Below, piece by piece: positions 1-7,825 of a DNA stretch of 64,000 nucleotides (positions are counted from its first letter, which is position 1; every line of letters starts with the position of its first letter). The stretch is taken from the NCBI RefSeq assembly GCF_003383615.1, contig NZ_QNUL01000029.1:1-64000 (forward strand). Reading direction: 5' to 3'. The DNA comes from Dyadobacter luteus. GTDB taxonomy: Bacteria > Bacteroidota > Bacteroidia > Cytophagales > Spirosomataceae. The notes under the pieces were generated by a model that worked only from the letters and a program-made list of their open reading frames with translations, had not been told where the DNA came from and made no database searches. Position numbers and translations under genes: made by a program.

Positions 1-16
1 TAAATCGAAGACTAGT

Positions 17-46
17 ACTCTTCATTATTAACTCATCATTCTTAAC
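17..46 (+). repeat. Dispersed 30-nt AT-rich intergenic repeat, copy 1
   Basis: This 30-nt stretch in the 23S-5S spacer matches 23421-23450 at 27 of 30 positions in the same orientation. Both copies lie in non-coding spacers and contain CATTCTTAAC near the right end. The role is unknown; it looks like a dispersed intergenic repeat. Confidence 0.6.
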
Positions 47-56
47 TCAAAGATCT

Positions 57-168
57 TGTTGGTGACTATTGGTCCGGTGTTCACCTCTTCCCATCCCGAA
101 CAGAGAAGTTAAGCCCGGAACCGCCGATGATACTTGGATCAAACCTGGTAAAGTAGGTAGTCGCCACA
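57..168 (+). rRNA. rrf: 5S ribosomal RNA
   Basis: The conserved 5S core is present (CCATCCCGAACAGAGAAGTT, then AAGCCC and the TACT/GGTA region). The 5' segment GGTGACT at 61-67 pairs with AGTCGCC at 159-165 to close helix I, which fixes the ends to within a few bases. 5S normally closes an rRNA operon, so the 23S gene is expected just left of the window. A hairpin terminator follows at 181-208. Confidence 0.95.
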
Positions 169-180
169 ATACTACAACAG

Positions 181-208
181 AAAGCCTCACAGAAATGTGA
201 GGCTTTTT
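181..208 (+). terminator. Rho-independent terminator of the rRNA operon
   Basis: A perfect 10-bp stem (AAAGCCTCAC with GTGAGGCTTT) and a 6-nt loop are followed by a T run. It lies 13 nt past the 5S RNA and probably ends the rRNA transcript. Confidence 0.85.
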
Positions 209-260
209 CGCGTTAAAGTAGAGGGCATACAGTTTATAGTTCGCTATAACACTATGCAAT

Positions 261-335
<75 letters not shown>

Positions 336-340
336 AATAA

Positions 341-381
341 AAAAGAGTCAGAATGTAGTTTATCTACGCTCTGACTCTTTT
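341..381. terminator. Bidirectional terminator between tRNA-Pro and dxs
   Basis: The stem AAAGAGTCAGA / TCTGACTCTTT (342-352 with 370-380) has a further GTAG/CTAC inner pairing, with A and T runs on both flanks. It can end both the tRNA-Pro transcript and the convergent dxs transcript. Confidence 0.8.
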
Positions 382-414
382 CTGCTTTGAGGCAGTCTGT
401 GCCTTTGTTATTTA

Positions 415-2349
415 TTATAAGATTGCTGTCACTTCAGCAACCATCTCTTCATGTACTGTATCAATAATACCCTTAACATCAAGGCGGCACTCACGATATA
501 AATCTGAAGGCTCACCATGTTCAACGATGCCATCAGGGATTCCAAGTCTTTTAACCCGGGCTCTATAATTATGATCAACCATAAATTCGATCACAGCGCT
601 TCCAAATCCTCCCTGCAGGCATCCATCTTCAACAGTAATTACTTTGTCGAATCTGGCGAATATTTCGTGCAGTAACGCTTCATCCAACGGTTTCACAAAG
701 CGCATATCATAAAGCGCAGCGTGAATTCCTTGTCTTTCCAAAGCATCACAGGCCTGGCTGGCAAAATTACCAACAGGACCCAAAGTTAAAATAGCGATGT
801 CTGAGCCGTCTTTAATCTTCCGGCCACTTCCTATGCGTATTTCCTGGAAAGGAGAGCGCCAGTTAGGCATAACACCGTTTCCGCGGGGATATCTTATTGT
901 GAATGCGTTTCCGCTTTTCTGAAATTTTTCTCCTTGCGCTGTAAACATCAGGTTGCGGAGCTCTTCTTCGTTCATCGGAGATGCCACTACCATGTTGGGA
1001 ATACAACGCATATAGGCTACATCATACGCTCCGTGATGTGTTGGTCCGTCAGCTCCTACCAAACCAGCTCTATCCAGACAGAAAACAACCGGAAGGTTTT
1101 GAATGCACACATCATGTATTACCTGGTCATACGCCCTTTGCATGAACGTAGAGTAGATGTTACAAAACACTACCTTACCCTGTGTAGCCATACCGGCTGA
1201 GAAGGTAACAGCGTGCTGCTCTGCGATACCTACATCAAAAGCTCGCTCGGGCATTGCCTCCATCATAATGTTGAGCGACGATCCGGAAGGCATTGCAGGC
1301 GTTACACCGATGATTTCTTTATTGGCTGTTGCAAGTTCAACAATCGTATGTCCGAATACGTCCTGATATTTGGGAGGTTGCGGACTATCAAATATTTTCT
1401 TTTGAATCTCTCCTGAGATTTTATCAAAAATACCTGGAGCGTGCCATTTGGTCTGATCCTTTTCTGCAGGACCATAGCCTTTACCTTTAACGGTGAGGCA
1501 ATGCAGCAGCTTAGGACCAGGGATATTCTTAAGGTCATTGAGTACTTCGGTAAGGTGGCCGATATCATTGCCATCAATAGGTCCGAAATATCGTAAACCT
1601 AACGATTCGAATAAATTACTCTGGCGAAGTATTGCGGTTTTCATAACCGTTTCTACTTTCGAAACCACTTCCTGAGCACTTTTCCCAAAGTTGCTCATCT
1701 TGCCCAGGATGTTCCATACTTCATCCCTGAATTTATTGTAGGTTTTTGAAGTCGTAATATCCGTCAGATATTCTTTCAATGCACCTACATTAGGATCAAT
1801 TGCCATGCAATTGTCATTCAGGATAATCAGCAAATTGGAGTCTGTAGCGCCTGCATGGTTCATGCCTTCGAAGGCAAGGCCGGCAGTCATGGCACCGTCA
1901 CCTATTACAGCAATGTGCTGACGTTGATAATGCTTGTCCAGTGCAGATGCAACCGCCATTCCTAATGCTGATGAAATCGAAGTAGATGAATGGCCTACTC
2001 CAAAGGCATCATATATACTTTCTTTCCGATTGGGAAAGCCCGAAATACCTCCGTAAGTCCGGTTTGTATGAAATTCATTCTTTCTCCCGGTAAGAATCTT
2101 GTGTCCGTAGGCCTGATGACCCACATCCCAGACAAGTTGATCATCGGGAGTATTAAAAACATAATGAAGCGCAACGCTTAATTCTACAACACCCAGACTA
2201 GCTCCGAAATGGCCCCCGTAAACAGATACATTATCAATAATGAATTGGCGCAATTCTGCACAAACCTGCGGCAATTGAGAACGATCCAGTTTTCTTAAAT
2301 CCTCTGGTGTTTCAATTTGCGCAAGTAGTTTTCCTGGTGTTATAAGCAT
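415..2349 (-). CDS. dxs: 1-deoxy-D-xylulose-5-phosphate synthase
   Basis: This cytoplasmic thiamine-diphosphate enzyme condenses pyruvate with glyceraldehyde 3-phosphate, the first step of the MEP isoprenoid pathway. The 644-residue length is normal. The ThDP-binding GDG (residues 150-152) and NDN (178-180) motifs are intact, and the N-terminal region has the expected WDVGHQAYGHK segment. The C-terminal half holds the transketolase-type pyrimidine and C domains. A -7-like TAATTTTG on the minus strand at 2403-2410 gives a leader of about 50 nt. The next pathway enzyme, dxr, lies 22 kb away in the same orientation. Confidence 0.98.
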   Translation of the reverse strand: MLITPGKLLAQIETPEDLRKLDRSQLPQVCAELRQFIIDNVSVYGGHFGASLGVVELSVALHYVFNTPDDQLVWDVGHQAYGHKILTGRKNEFHTNRTYGGISGFPNRKESIYDAFGVGHSSTSISSALGMAVASALDKHYQRQHIAVIGDGAMTAGLAFEGMNHAGATDSNLLIILNDNCMAIDPNVGALKEYLTDITTSKTYNKFRDEVWNILGKMSNFGKSAQEVVSKVETVMKTAILRQSNLFESLGLRYFGPIDGNDIGHLTEVLNDLKNIPGPKLLHCLTVKGKGYGPAEKDQTKWHAPGIFDKISGEIQKKIFDSPQPPKYQDVFGHTIVELATANKEIIGVTPAMPSGSSLNIMMEAMPERAFDVGIAEQHAVTFSAGMATQGKVVFCNIYSTFMQRAYDQVIHDVCIQNLPVVFCLDRAGLVGADGPTHHGAYDVAYMRCIPNMVVASPMNEEELRNLMFTAQGEKFQKSGNAFTIRYPRGNGVMPNWRSPFQEIRIGSGRKIKDGSDIAILTLGPVGNFASQACDALERQGIHAALYDMRFVKPLDEALLHEIFARFDKVITVEDGCLQGGFGSAVIEFMVDHNYRARVKRLGIPDGIVEHGEPSDLYRECRLDVKGIIDTVHEEMVAEVTAIL

Positions 2350-2402
2350 GTTGAAGGAAATTAGTATCAGATTGGTGAATCAGAATAAACGTGAAACACG
2401 CA

Positions 2403-2410
2403 CAAAATTA
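2403..2410 (-). promoter_or_regulatory. Candidate -7 box for dxs
   Basis: The minus strand reads TAATTTTG, matching the Bacteroidota TAnnTTTG box. I see no TTTG -33 element at the usual distance, so support is partial. Confidence 0.4.
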
Positions 2411-2435
2411 AACAAATAGGTAATCAATCTCCGTT

Positions 2436-3353
2436 TTATTTTTGTTGACTTGCTTTGAAAAGCTTTTGCTTTTCTTCCTTCGTAAGACTTTCATAGCCGG
2501 ATTTGGATATTTTGTCCAAAATAGAATCTATTTCAGTTTGATCCGGAGTCTCTATCGTAGCCGACGATGCCGTGCTGGTGTAGACACTGGTACTTCTGTA
2601 AACTTGTTTTTCGCGATAGGTGACCTGCATGGAAGGTTTCTTTCTGAAGAGCCCCGACCATAAATTCACCAGTGCGTAGATTGGTTTTCCCATATCTGTA
2701 CCATTCTGTAACAGCTTTATGAAGAAGTAGCCTACAAAAGCCCCACCCAAATGCGCCAGGTTACCACCTGCATTTGGGCCAACAGTTTGTGCCAATGACA
2801 GAATGATATAAAACAACGCGATAAACTTGATTCGTATTGGTCCTAAAAAGATCAGGTTAAATGTATAATTAGGCAAAAGAGTAGATGCCCCAACAGCCAC
2901 TGCAAAAGCAGCAGCAGAAGCGCCCAACATTCTGGATTGTTCAAGATGTGGCTGGAAGTAGGGAAGAATGTTATAAATGACCATATAAATCACTCCTCCG
3001 AAAATACCACCCAGTAAATAAAGCGCTACTACCCTTTTAGCGCCCAGATATTCGTCAATTAAGCGCCCGAACCAATAAAGGAAGAGCATATTGAAAAGAA
3101 TATGGAAAATGTCGTCGTGGGTGAAGAAATAGGTAATGAGCGTCCAGGGGCGGTATAAAAATTCCGTAGTTGACGCCGGCAACTGCAGATTATTCATAAT
3201 CCAGGCATAAATACCGGATGACTGGGAAAGGGTAAAAATAATCTTAGAAATCAAAAGCACGAGGAAAACCGCGGTATTGATCAGTATAATTTTAACCAGT
3301 GAGTTTTCCGATTTTGAAAACTCACGTTTTATATCATCTATAATATTGCTCAT
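2436..3353 (-). CDS. Rhomboid family intramembrane serine protease (downstream copy)
   Basis: This is a predicted six-helix membrane protease of 305 residues that would cleave transmembrane helices. The nucleophile is Ser146 in GASAAAFAV and the histidine is His201 in NLAHLGG. The family motif GxSG reads GASA here, so the residue after the serine is Ala rather than Gly. The conserved TM2 HxxxN-type segment (FHILFNML) is present. A hydrophilic tail of about 70 residues follows the last helix. It starts 3 nt after the stop of a second rhomboid gene, so the pair is surely co-transcribed, probably with mutL. The substrate is unknown. Confidence 0.9.
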   Translation of the reverse strand: MSNIIDDIKREFSKSENSLVKIILINTAVFLVLLISKIIFTLSQSSGIYAWIMNNLQLPASTTEFLYRPWTLITYFFTHDDIFHILFNMLFLYWFGRLIDEYLGAKRVVALYLLGGIFGGVIYMVIYNILPYFQPHLEQSRMLGASAAAFAVAVGASTLLPNYTFNLIFLGPIRIKFIALFYIILSLAQTVGPNAGGNLAHLGGAFVGYFFIKLLQNGTDMGKPIYALVNLWSGLFRKKPSMQVTYREKQVYRSTSVYTSTASSATIETPDQTEIDSILDKISKSGYESLTKEEKQKLFKASQQK

Positions 3354-3356
3354 TGG

Positions 3357-4142
3357 TCAATAGAAGTTTGTTTTCTTGGTCCGCCAGTATCTCAACAATA
3401 TGTATGCAAATAGCATTCCTCCCACGTGGGCGAAGTGTGCAACGTTGTCTGACTGAGCGTTTTTTATACCTGAATATAACTCAAATAATCCGTAAAATGT
3501 TACGAAGTATTTGGCTTTTATTGGAAAAGGAACGAATAACATAAACAGCTCAGTATTTGGGAATAACAAGCCGAAAGCCATCAAAATGCCAAACACTGCA
3601 CCCGAAGCCCCTACCATAGGGATGTTGATTTCCCGTTGCAACCACCCTTTTACAAAACCTACACTATCATTGATATATGACACGTTTGTTGGGTCGGCTT
3701 CAAATTTATTCAGGAAACCCAGATTTGATTCGTACAGCGCCTTTGCATGTTTACTGAAAAAGTCAGCAAGCGCATCCGGACCGGGTTGCTGAAGGTAGAA
3801 TTCTACCGCATTCCTAAGCTGTATGTTTTCATAATAGCTAATTCCTGAAAACAACAGCCCTGCACCTATTCCGGTAAAAAAGTAGAAAAATAAAAATTTC
3901 TTAGATCCCCACATTCGCTCCAGAAGCGGGCCAAACATGAATAATCCAAACATGTTACTGAAAAGATGGCCCAGATTCGCATGTAAAAACATATACGTTA
4001 CGAACTGGTAAGGCATGAATGAGGGAGATAGCAGGGGCATAAGTGCAAATCCGTTAGAGATTTTGAGCACAAATGAATCTACTATGTAAAACAGAATATT
4101 CAGAATAAGTAAATTTCTTACCGTTGGGGTTATGGCTAACAT
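3357..4142 (-). CDS. Rhomboid family intramembrane serine protease (upstream copy)
   Basis: This 261-residue polytopic membrane protein has the canonical rhomboid nucleophile motif GASGAVFG (Ser180) and the catalytic histidine in HVGG (His239). HANLGHLFSNMFG in TM2 supplies the oxyanion-side residues. An insertion of about 75 residues between TM2/3 and the serine helix (roughly 100-175) separates it from its downstream neighbour. It lies 53 nt after mutL and 3 nt before the second rhomboid gene, which suggests a mutL-rhomboid-rhomboid transcript. Specificity cannot be read from the sequence. Confidence 0.92.
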   Translation of the reverse strand: MLAITPTVRNLLILNILFYIVDSFVLKISNGFALMPLLSPSFMPYQFVTYMFLHANLGHLFSNMFGLFMFGPLLERMWGSKKFLFFYFFTGIGAGLLFSGISYYENIQLRNAVEFYLQQPGPDALADFFSKHAKALYESNLGFLNKFEADPTNVSYINDSVGFVKGWLQREINIPMVGASGAVFGILMAFGLLFPNTELFMLFVPFPIKAKYFVTFYGLFELYSGIKNAQSDNVAHFAHVGGMLFAYILLRYWRTKKTNFY

Positions 4143-4195
4143 ATTTGACTAAAATCAGTTAAAGGTCTTTTATTCTTTTTCTGAAGAAATGTTGT

Positions 4196-6085
4196 TTATA
4201 CTTTAAAAATACTGCTGAGCTTATCCATGGTTAACAGCACAATAATTGCCTCTCCATTGGGTGTACGGTTTGGATCTGTTGATGCAAACAGCTGGTCAAT
4301 AAGGGTATGTATTTCCACAAGAGACAGCTTCACAGCATAACGAATGGAAAAACGGCGCGCCAATGATCTTGAAAGGCTTTCAGGCTTATTCAGTTTCAGA
4401 TCTGAATAGCTCTGCTTCAGCTGCTCAACGAGTTCTTCGAACAAATCCTGTTCGCTTTCTTCAGGAAGGTCTGCAGGAATACCGCGTATTATTAATTCAT
4501 TGGCTCCGAATTCATCAAATTCAAAACCAAGACTGCGTATCTCCTTTCTGGTTTCCTGCACAAGCTGCATATCAGAGTGTGTAAGTCTGATCGTTTTCGG
4601 AAACAGAAGTTGCTGACATGCACCATTACGATTCGTAAGCATTTTGCGGTATCGCTCATAGAGAATACGCTCATAAGCAGCCTTTTGATCGATGAGCATA
4701 ATGCCGTCTTTGACTTGCGACAGGATATACCTATTGTGTAACTGGAATATGACAGCATCGCTTTCCGGAGCGGCAATAGCCTCGGATGCCATTCGGTTTA
4801 CCTTGCTGGCAACAGTCATAGCCGGCTCAGAATAAGGTTTTCTGACAGCAGGAGCAGTTCCGGCGGTTTCAAAGGCCACAATTTCCCTTGTGCGGTCTTC
4901 GGTATTCTGCAATCCCTCAAACAGCTTATTCCAATTGGTCAGATTGGAGCGGGACTGCGCCGAATCAGATTTTTTGGATTGAGCAGCCCAGTCAGGCATT
5001 ACAGTTCTCGGAACCAGATTATGACTTGCTTCTGATGGAGAAGGGCTGAGAAAGTTGATATTTTCTTCGAAATCTATAGACTGAGACAGATTGTAAACAC
5101 CTACAGCTTTCTTTACTGCAGCCATAATAATGGCATACACCGATTTCTCATCGTCGAATTTGATCTCTGTCTTGGTAGGATGTATGTTTATGTCTATGTG
5201 AGACGGATCTATCTCAATAAACAAGACATAAAAAGGATGGCTACCCTCAGCAATGCTACCATCGAAAGCGCTGATCACCGCATGATGCATGTAACTGTGC
5301 TTGATAAAACGATTGTTGACAAAGAAAAACTGCTCTCCTCTCGTTTTACGCGCAAATTCAGGTTTACCGATATAACCACGCACGCTTATGTAGGAGGTAT
5401 CCTCCTGGCAGAATGCGAGTTGCTCACGATAACTCTTTCCGTATATATCTATGATACGCCTTACAAGTTTGCCGCCACCCAGATTAAAAACTTCGGTATC
5501 ATTATGATGCAGACTTAGAGAAACTTCGGGATTAGCCAGTGCGATGCGTTGAAATTCGTCCAGCACATGCCGCATTTCTACAGCATTGGACTTTAAAAAA
5601 TTACGACGAGCCGGTACATTAAAAAAAAGATTTTTAACAGAAAGGCTGGTTCCTGTCACGCAGGCAACTGCTTCATGCGTTTTGATTTCAGAAGCTTCAA
5701 TTTTTATCTGGATACCTGTTTCATCTTCCTCTCTTCTGGTACGCAGCTCAACCTGAGCAACAGCAGCGATGGAAGCTAAAGCTTCTCCACGAAATCCCAT
5801 TGTTCTTATACTGAATAAATCTTCAGACTTACGGATCTTGGAAGTCGCGTGGCGTTCGAAACACATTCTGGCGTCTGTTTCTGACATACCAGAGCCATTA
5901 TCAATGACTTGAATTAATGTTCTGCCTGCTTCTTTCAGGATAACCTGAATCTGTGTCGCTCCAGCATCAATAGCATTTTCCAGCAATTCTTTCACTACCG
6001 AAGCTGGCCGTTGCACTACCTCTCCTGCGGCTATCTGATTAGCAATTGAATCTGGCAATAATTGAATGATGTCGGAAGACGCCAT
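4196..6085 (-). CDS. mutL: DNA mismatch repair protein MutL
   Basis: The N-terminal GHKL ATPase is complete: ELLENAIDAGA near residues 34-43, DNGSGM at 62-67, RHATSKI at 78-84 and FRGEAL at 98-103. A variable linker (about 340-440) leads to the C-terminal dimerisation domain. In many MutL proteins that domain carries the endonuclease motif DQHAxxExxxxE. Here the segment is DQKAAYERILYE from Asp466, with Lys in place of His, and the late CPHGRP-type zinc motif reads TPNGEA, so nuclease activity is doubtful. The protein links mismatch recognition by MutS to downstream repair. A minus-strand TAAGTTTG box lies at 6113-6120. Confidence 0.97.
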   Translation of the reverse strand: MASSDIIQLLPDSIANQIAAGEVVQRPASVVKELLENAIDAGATQIQVILKEAGRTLIQVIDNGSGMSETDARMCFERHATSKIRKSEDLFSIRTMGFRGEALASIAAVAQVELRTRREEDETGIQIKIEASEIKTHEAVACVTGTSLSVKNLFFNVPARRNFLKSNAVEMRHVLDEFQRIALANPEVSLSLHHNDTEVFNLGGGKLVRRIIDIYGKSYREQLAFCQEDTSYISVRGYIGKPEFARKTRGEQFFFVNNRFIKHSYMHHAVISAFDGSIAEGSHPFYVLFIEIDPSHIDINIHPTKTEIKFDDEKSVYAIIMAAVKKAVGVYNLSQSIDFEENINFLSPSPSEASHNLVPRTVMPDWAAQSKKSDSAQSRSNLTNWNKLFEGLQNTEDRTREIVAFETAGTAPAVRKPYSEPAMTVASKVNRMASEAIAAPESDAVIFQLHNRYILSQVKDGIMLIDQKAAYERILYERYRKMLTNRNGACQQLLFPKTIRLTHSDMQLVQETRKEIRSLGFEFDEFGANELIIRGIPADLPEESEQDLFEELVEQLKQSYSDLKLNKPESLSRSLARRFSIRYAVKLSLVEIHTLIDQLFASTDPNRTPNGEAIIVLLTMDKLSSIFKV

Positions 6086-6112
6086 ATATAAATCTAAGTT
6101 TTACTATATATA

Positions 6113-6120
6113 CAAACTTA
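6113..6120 (-). promoter_or_regulatory. Candidate -7 box for mutL
   Basis: The minus strand reads TAAGTTTG, matching TAnnTTTG, about 28 nt upstream of the mutL ATG. No clear -33 TTTG is visible. Confidence 0.4.
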
Positions 6121-6318
6121 GCAAATTTTTTGTTTAGGGGGAAGGTGCTTTTGTGTGTAGGCCGAAAGACTACCTTGAAGGCCAAAAATTCGATTTGAGA
6201 AAAAAATCACATTTTTTATTGAAATTTTCTATAATAATTAATCTGTTTTTTAATCGTATTTCGTTAATATTACAGAATTATAACTATTTCTAGCACTCCA
6301 TAACAGTAACCCATTATC

Positions 6319-6483
6319 ATGAAAGCACCAATTCTGAAAAAATTCAATGCAACGATGGCTTTACAATGGCTGATCTTTTTGCCGGTTATACTACCATTAT
6401 GCGTCGTGTTCGGTGCTTTTCAGGGTATAGTGGGTATGGTTGAAAAAATGGTTCATAGAATGTGGGTTGATCTGGAGTTGTAG
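6319..6483 (+). CDS. Small single-span membrane protein, 54 residues
   Basis: An ATG-to-TAG frame encodes 54 residues. A short basic start (MKAPILKKF) is followed by a hydrophobic helix of about 25 residues (WLIFLPVILPLCVVFGAF) and an amphipathic tail ending WVDLEL. It fills an otherwise empty 578-nt spacer and is followed 84 nt later by a strong hairpin terminator, as expected for a real monocistronic gene. I do not recognise the family. The function is unknown. Confidence 0.6.
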   Translation: MKAPILKKFNATMALQWLIFLPVILPLCVVFGAFQGIVGMVEKMVHRMWVDLEL

Positions 6484-6567
6484 ACGCCTCGAATAGTTAT
6501 GGATAGTTCATTTTAAAAAATAGCTCCAAAGAATGCAGATGCATTCAAAATACGTGTTGGAACATTT

Positions 6568-6600
6568 AAGAGAGCGACTGAGATGGTCGCTCTCTTATTT
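6568..6600 (+). terminator. Rho-independent terminator after the 54-residue ORF
   Basis: A perfect 11-bp stem (AAGAGAGCGAC with GTCGCTCTCTT, 6568-6578 and 6586-6596) and a 7-nt loop are followed by ATTT. Confidence 0.8.
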
Positions 6601-6663
6601 TAAACTCATGTTGGTACAGTGTTTGATAGCAACAGACCAACATTATCAAAACAATCGTAAGTT

Positions 6664-6909
6664 ATGGAATCATCAATCGACCTTATTAAAGAAAAGATAA
6701 CTGACGCAGGTACAGCCATCAGTGAAGTACAGAATGTTAATAATATCGAAAGGATTGTCTCCCTCTTGGCAGGAGCTGTTGCAACTTATTATGGTTTGCA
6801 GAAGAAGGAGACGATTTTAGGCAAGGGGCTTACATTTGTAGGCGGACTTCTGATTACAAGAGGAACTACAGGCTATTGTCCGGTAAATAGGGCCTTAGAA
6901 AGGAACTGA
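6664..6909 (+). CDS. DUF2892/YgaP-like small membrane protein
   Basis: This 81-residue protein has a polar, helical N terminus. Two short hydrophobic stretches follow (about 30-43 and 53-64), and it ends in RGTTGYCPVNRALER. The RGxTGxCPxxxAL ending is the hallmark of the DUF2892 (YgaP-type inner-membrane) family. The family role is poorly known; some members are fused to rhodanese domains, but this one is stand-alone. A very strong hairpin at 6930-6970 closes the gene. Confidence 0.75.
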   Translation: MESSIDLIKEKITDAGTAISEVQNVNNIERIVSLLAGAVATYYGLQKKETILGKGLTFVGGLLITRGTTGYCPVNRALERN

Positions 6910-6929
6910 TATTCTTTCAGCATGTATAC

Positions 6930-6970
6930 AAAAGCGCCCGGCGATTATCGAAATCGCCGGGCGCTTTTGT
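6930..6970. terminator. Strong bidirectional terminator
   Basis: A near-perfect stem of about 19 bp has arms containing AAAAGCGCCCGGCGAT and ATCGCCGGGCGCTTTT. It lies between the convergent DUF2892-like gene and the Pro/Thr-rich gene, with T or A runs on both sides. Confidence 0.9.
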
Positions 6971-6981
6971 ATGGTTTCTGT

Positions 6982-7566
6982 TTATTGAGGACTATTCCCT
7001 CCGGGTCTGCCCGATGTTGGTGAATTGCCGCCTGGTCTTGCGCTGGCCGGGGTACTGGTTCCGGGTATGGTAGAAGGCTGCGTTGTTGCAGGTCTTGTAG
7101 AAGTTCCTGGTACAGTTGTGCCAGGCCTTACAGGGTTTGTTCCTGTTGCAGGAACAGTGCTACCCGAATTGGGGGTTACAGCGCCTGGTAATGTTCCGGG
7201 TTGTGTAATGCTCCCCGGAACAGTTCCACCTGGCGTTACTGCGCCGGGGGCTGTAGATTGTGGCCTTGTTACACTACCGGGAACTGTGGTGGTTGTACCT
7301 GGCAAGTTGGTTGATGGTTGTGTTGTTGCCGGTGCTGTTTGTGGATATGTTCCGATAGGTGACGTTGTCGGTTGCGTCGTGGCAGGTAGTACAGACCCAG
7401 GCTGGGTAGTATTAACACTCCCCGGAGTGGTTGACTGTGTGCTGCCTGCAGGTGCGGCAGGTCTTGTCGTACTTCCGGGTGCCGTCGAGGTTGGCATTAC
7501 CTGACCAAACGAAGCGAACGAAGCGAATAATGCTATTGCGGTTATATTCAATGTTATCTTTTTCAT
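6982..7566 (-). CDS. Secreted Pro/Thr/Gly-rich low-complexity protein
   Basis: A clear signal peptide (MKKITLNITAIALFASFASFG) is followed by about 172 residues built from PGTxT, VPGS and TTQPST-like repeats. The mature part holds no Asp, Glu, Lys, His, Cys, Phe or Trp, and six Arg residues are its only charges, so it should be extended and basic. The repeats also keep the opposite strand open at 7025-7504, which is an artefact of composition. I see no catalytic domain. A surface spacer or an O-glycosylated exported chain is a guess. Confidence 0.7.
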   Translation of the reverse strand: MKKITLNITAIALFASFASFGQVMPTSTAPGSTTRPAAPAGSTQSTTPGSVNTTQPGSVLPATTQPTTSPIGTYPQTAPATTQPSTNLPGTTTTVPGSVTRPQSTAPGAVTPGGTVPGSITQPGTLPGAVTPNSGSTVPATGTNPVRPGTTVPGTSTRPATTQPSTIPGTSTPASARPGGNSPTSGRPGGNSPQ

Positions 7567-7825
7567 GATTTCCAGAAATTTGATGAATAATGAATTGACG
7601 ATATGTTAAAAACAATCGTACCACTAACTACTTGATAATGTTACGTATATGAATAAAATGTGGTTTTTTATAAATTATTTTTTCGACCTGACGACGGCTT
7701 TTGCTGTATCTGGGATGGTTTAAGATGCATAGTCAAATGCCGGATTATAATTAATGGCATTACTTTTTCATATTTGTTTGTAAGTGCTTGAAAATAAATA
7801 GAATAATTCCCTTTTGCGATTCATT

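Noticed and set aside
1157..1416. Plus-strand ORFs inside dxs
   Set aside because: Antisense shadows of a well-conserved gene, without start context or family resemblance.
7025..7504. Plus-strand ORF of 159 codons rich in Val/Gly/Pro
   Set aside because: It is the antisense of the Pro/Thr-rich gene; repeat composition keeps both strands open. The minus-strand frame has the signal peptide and terminator.
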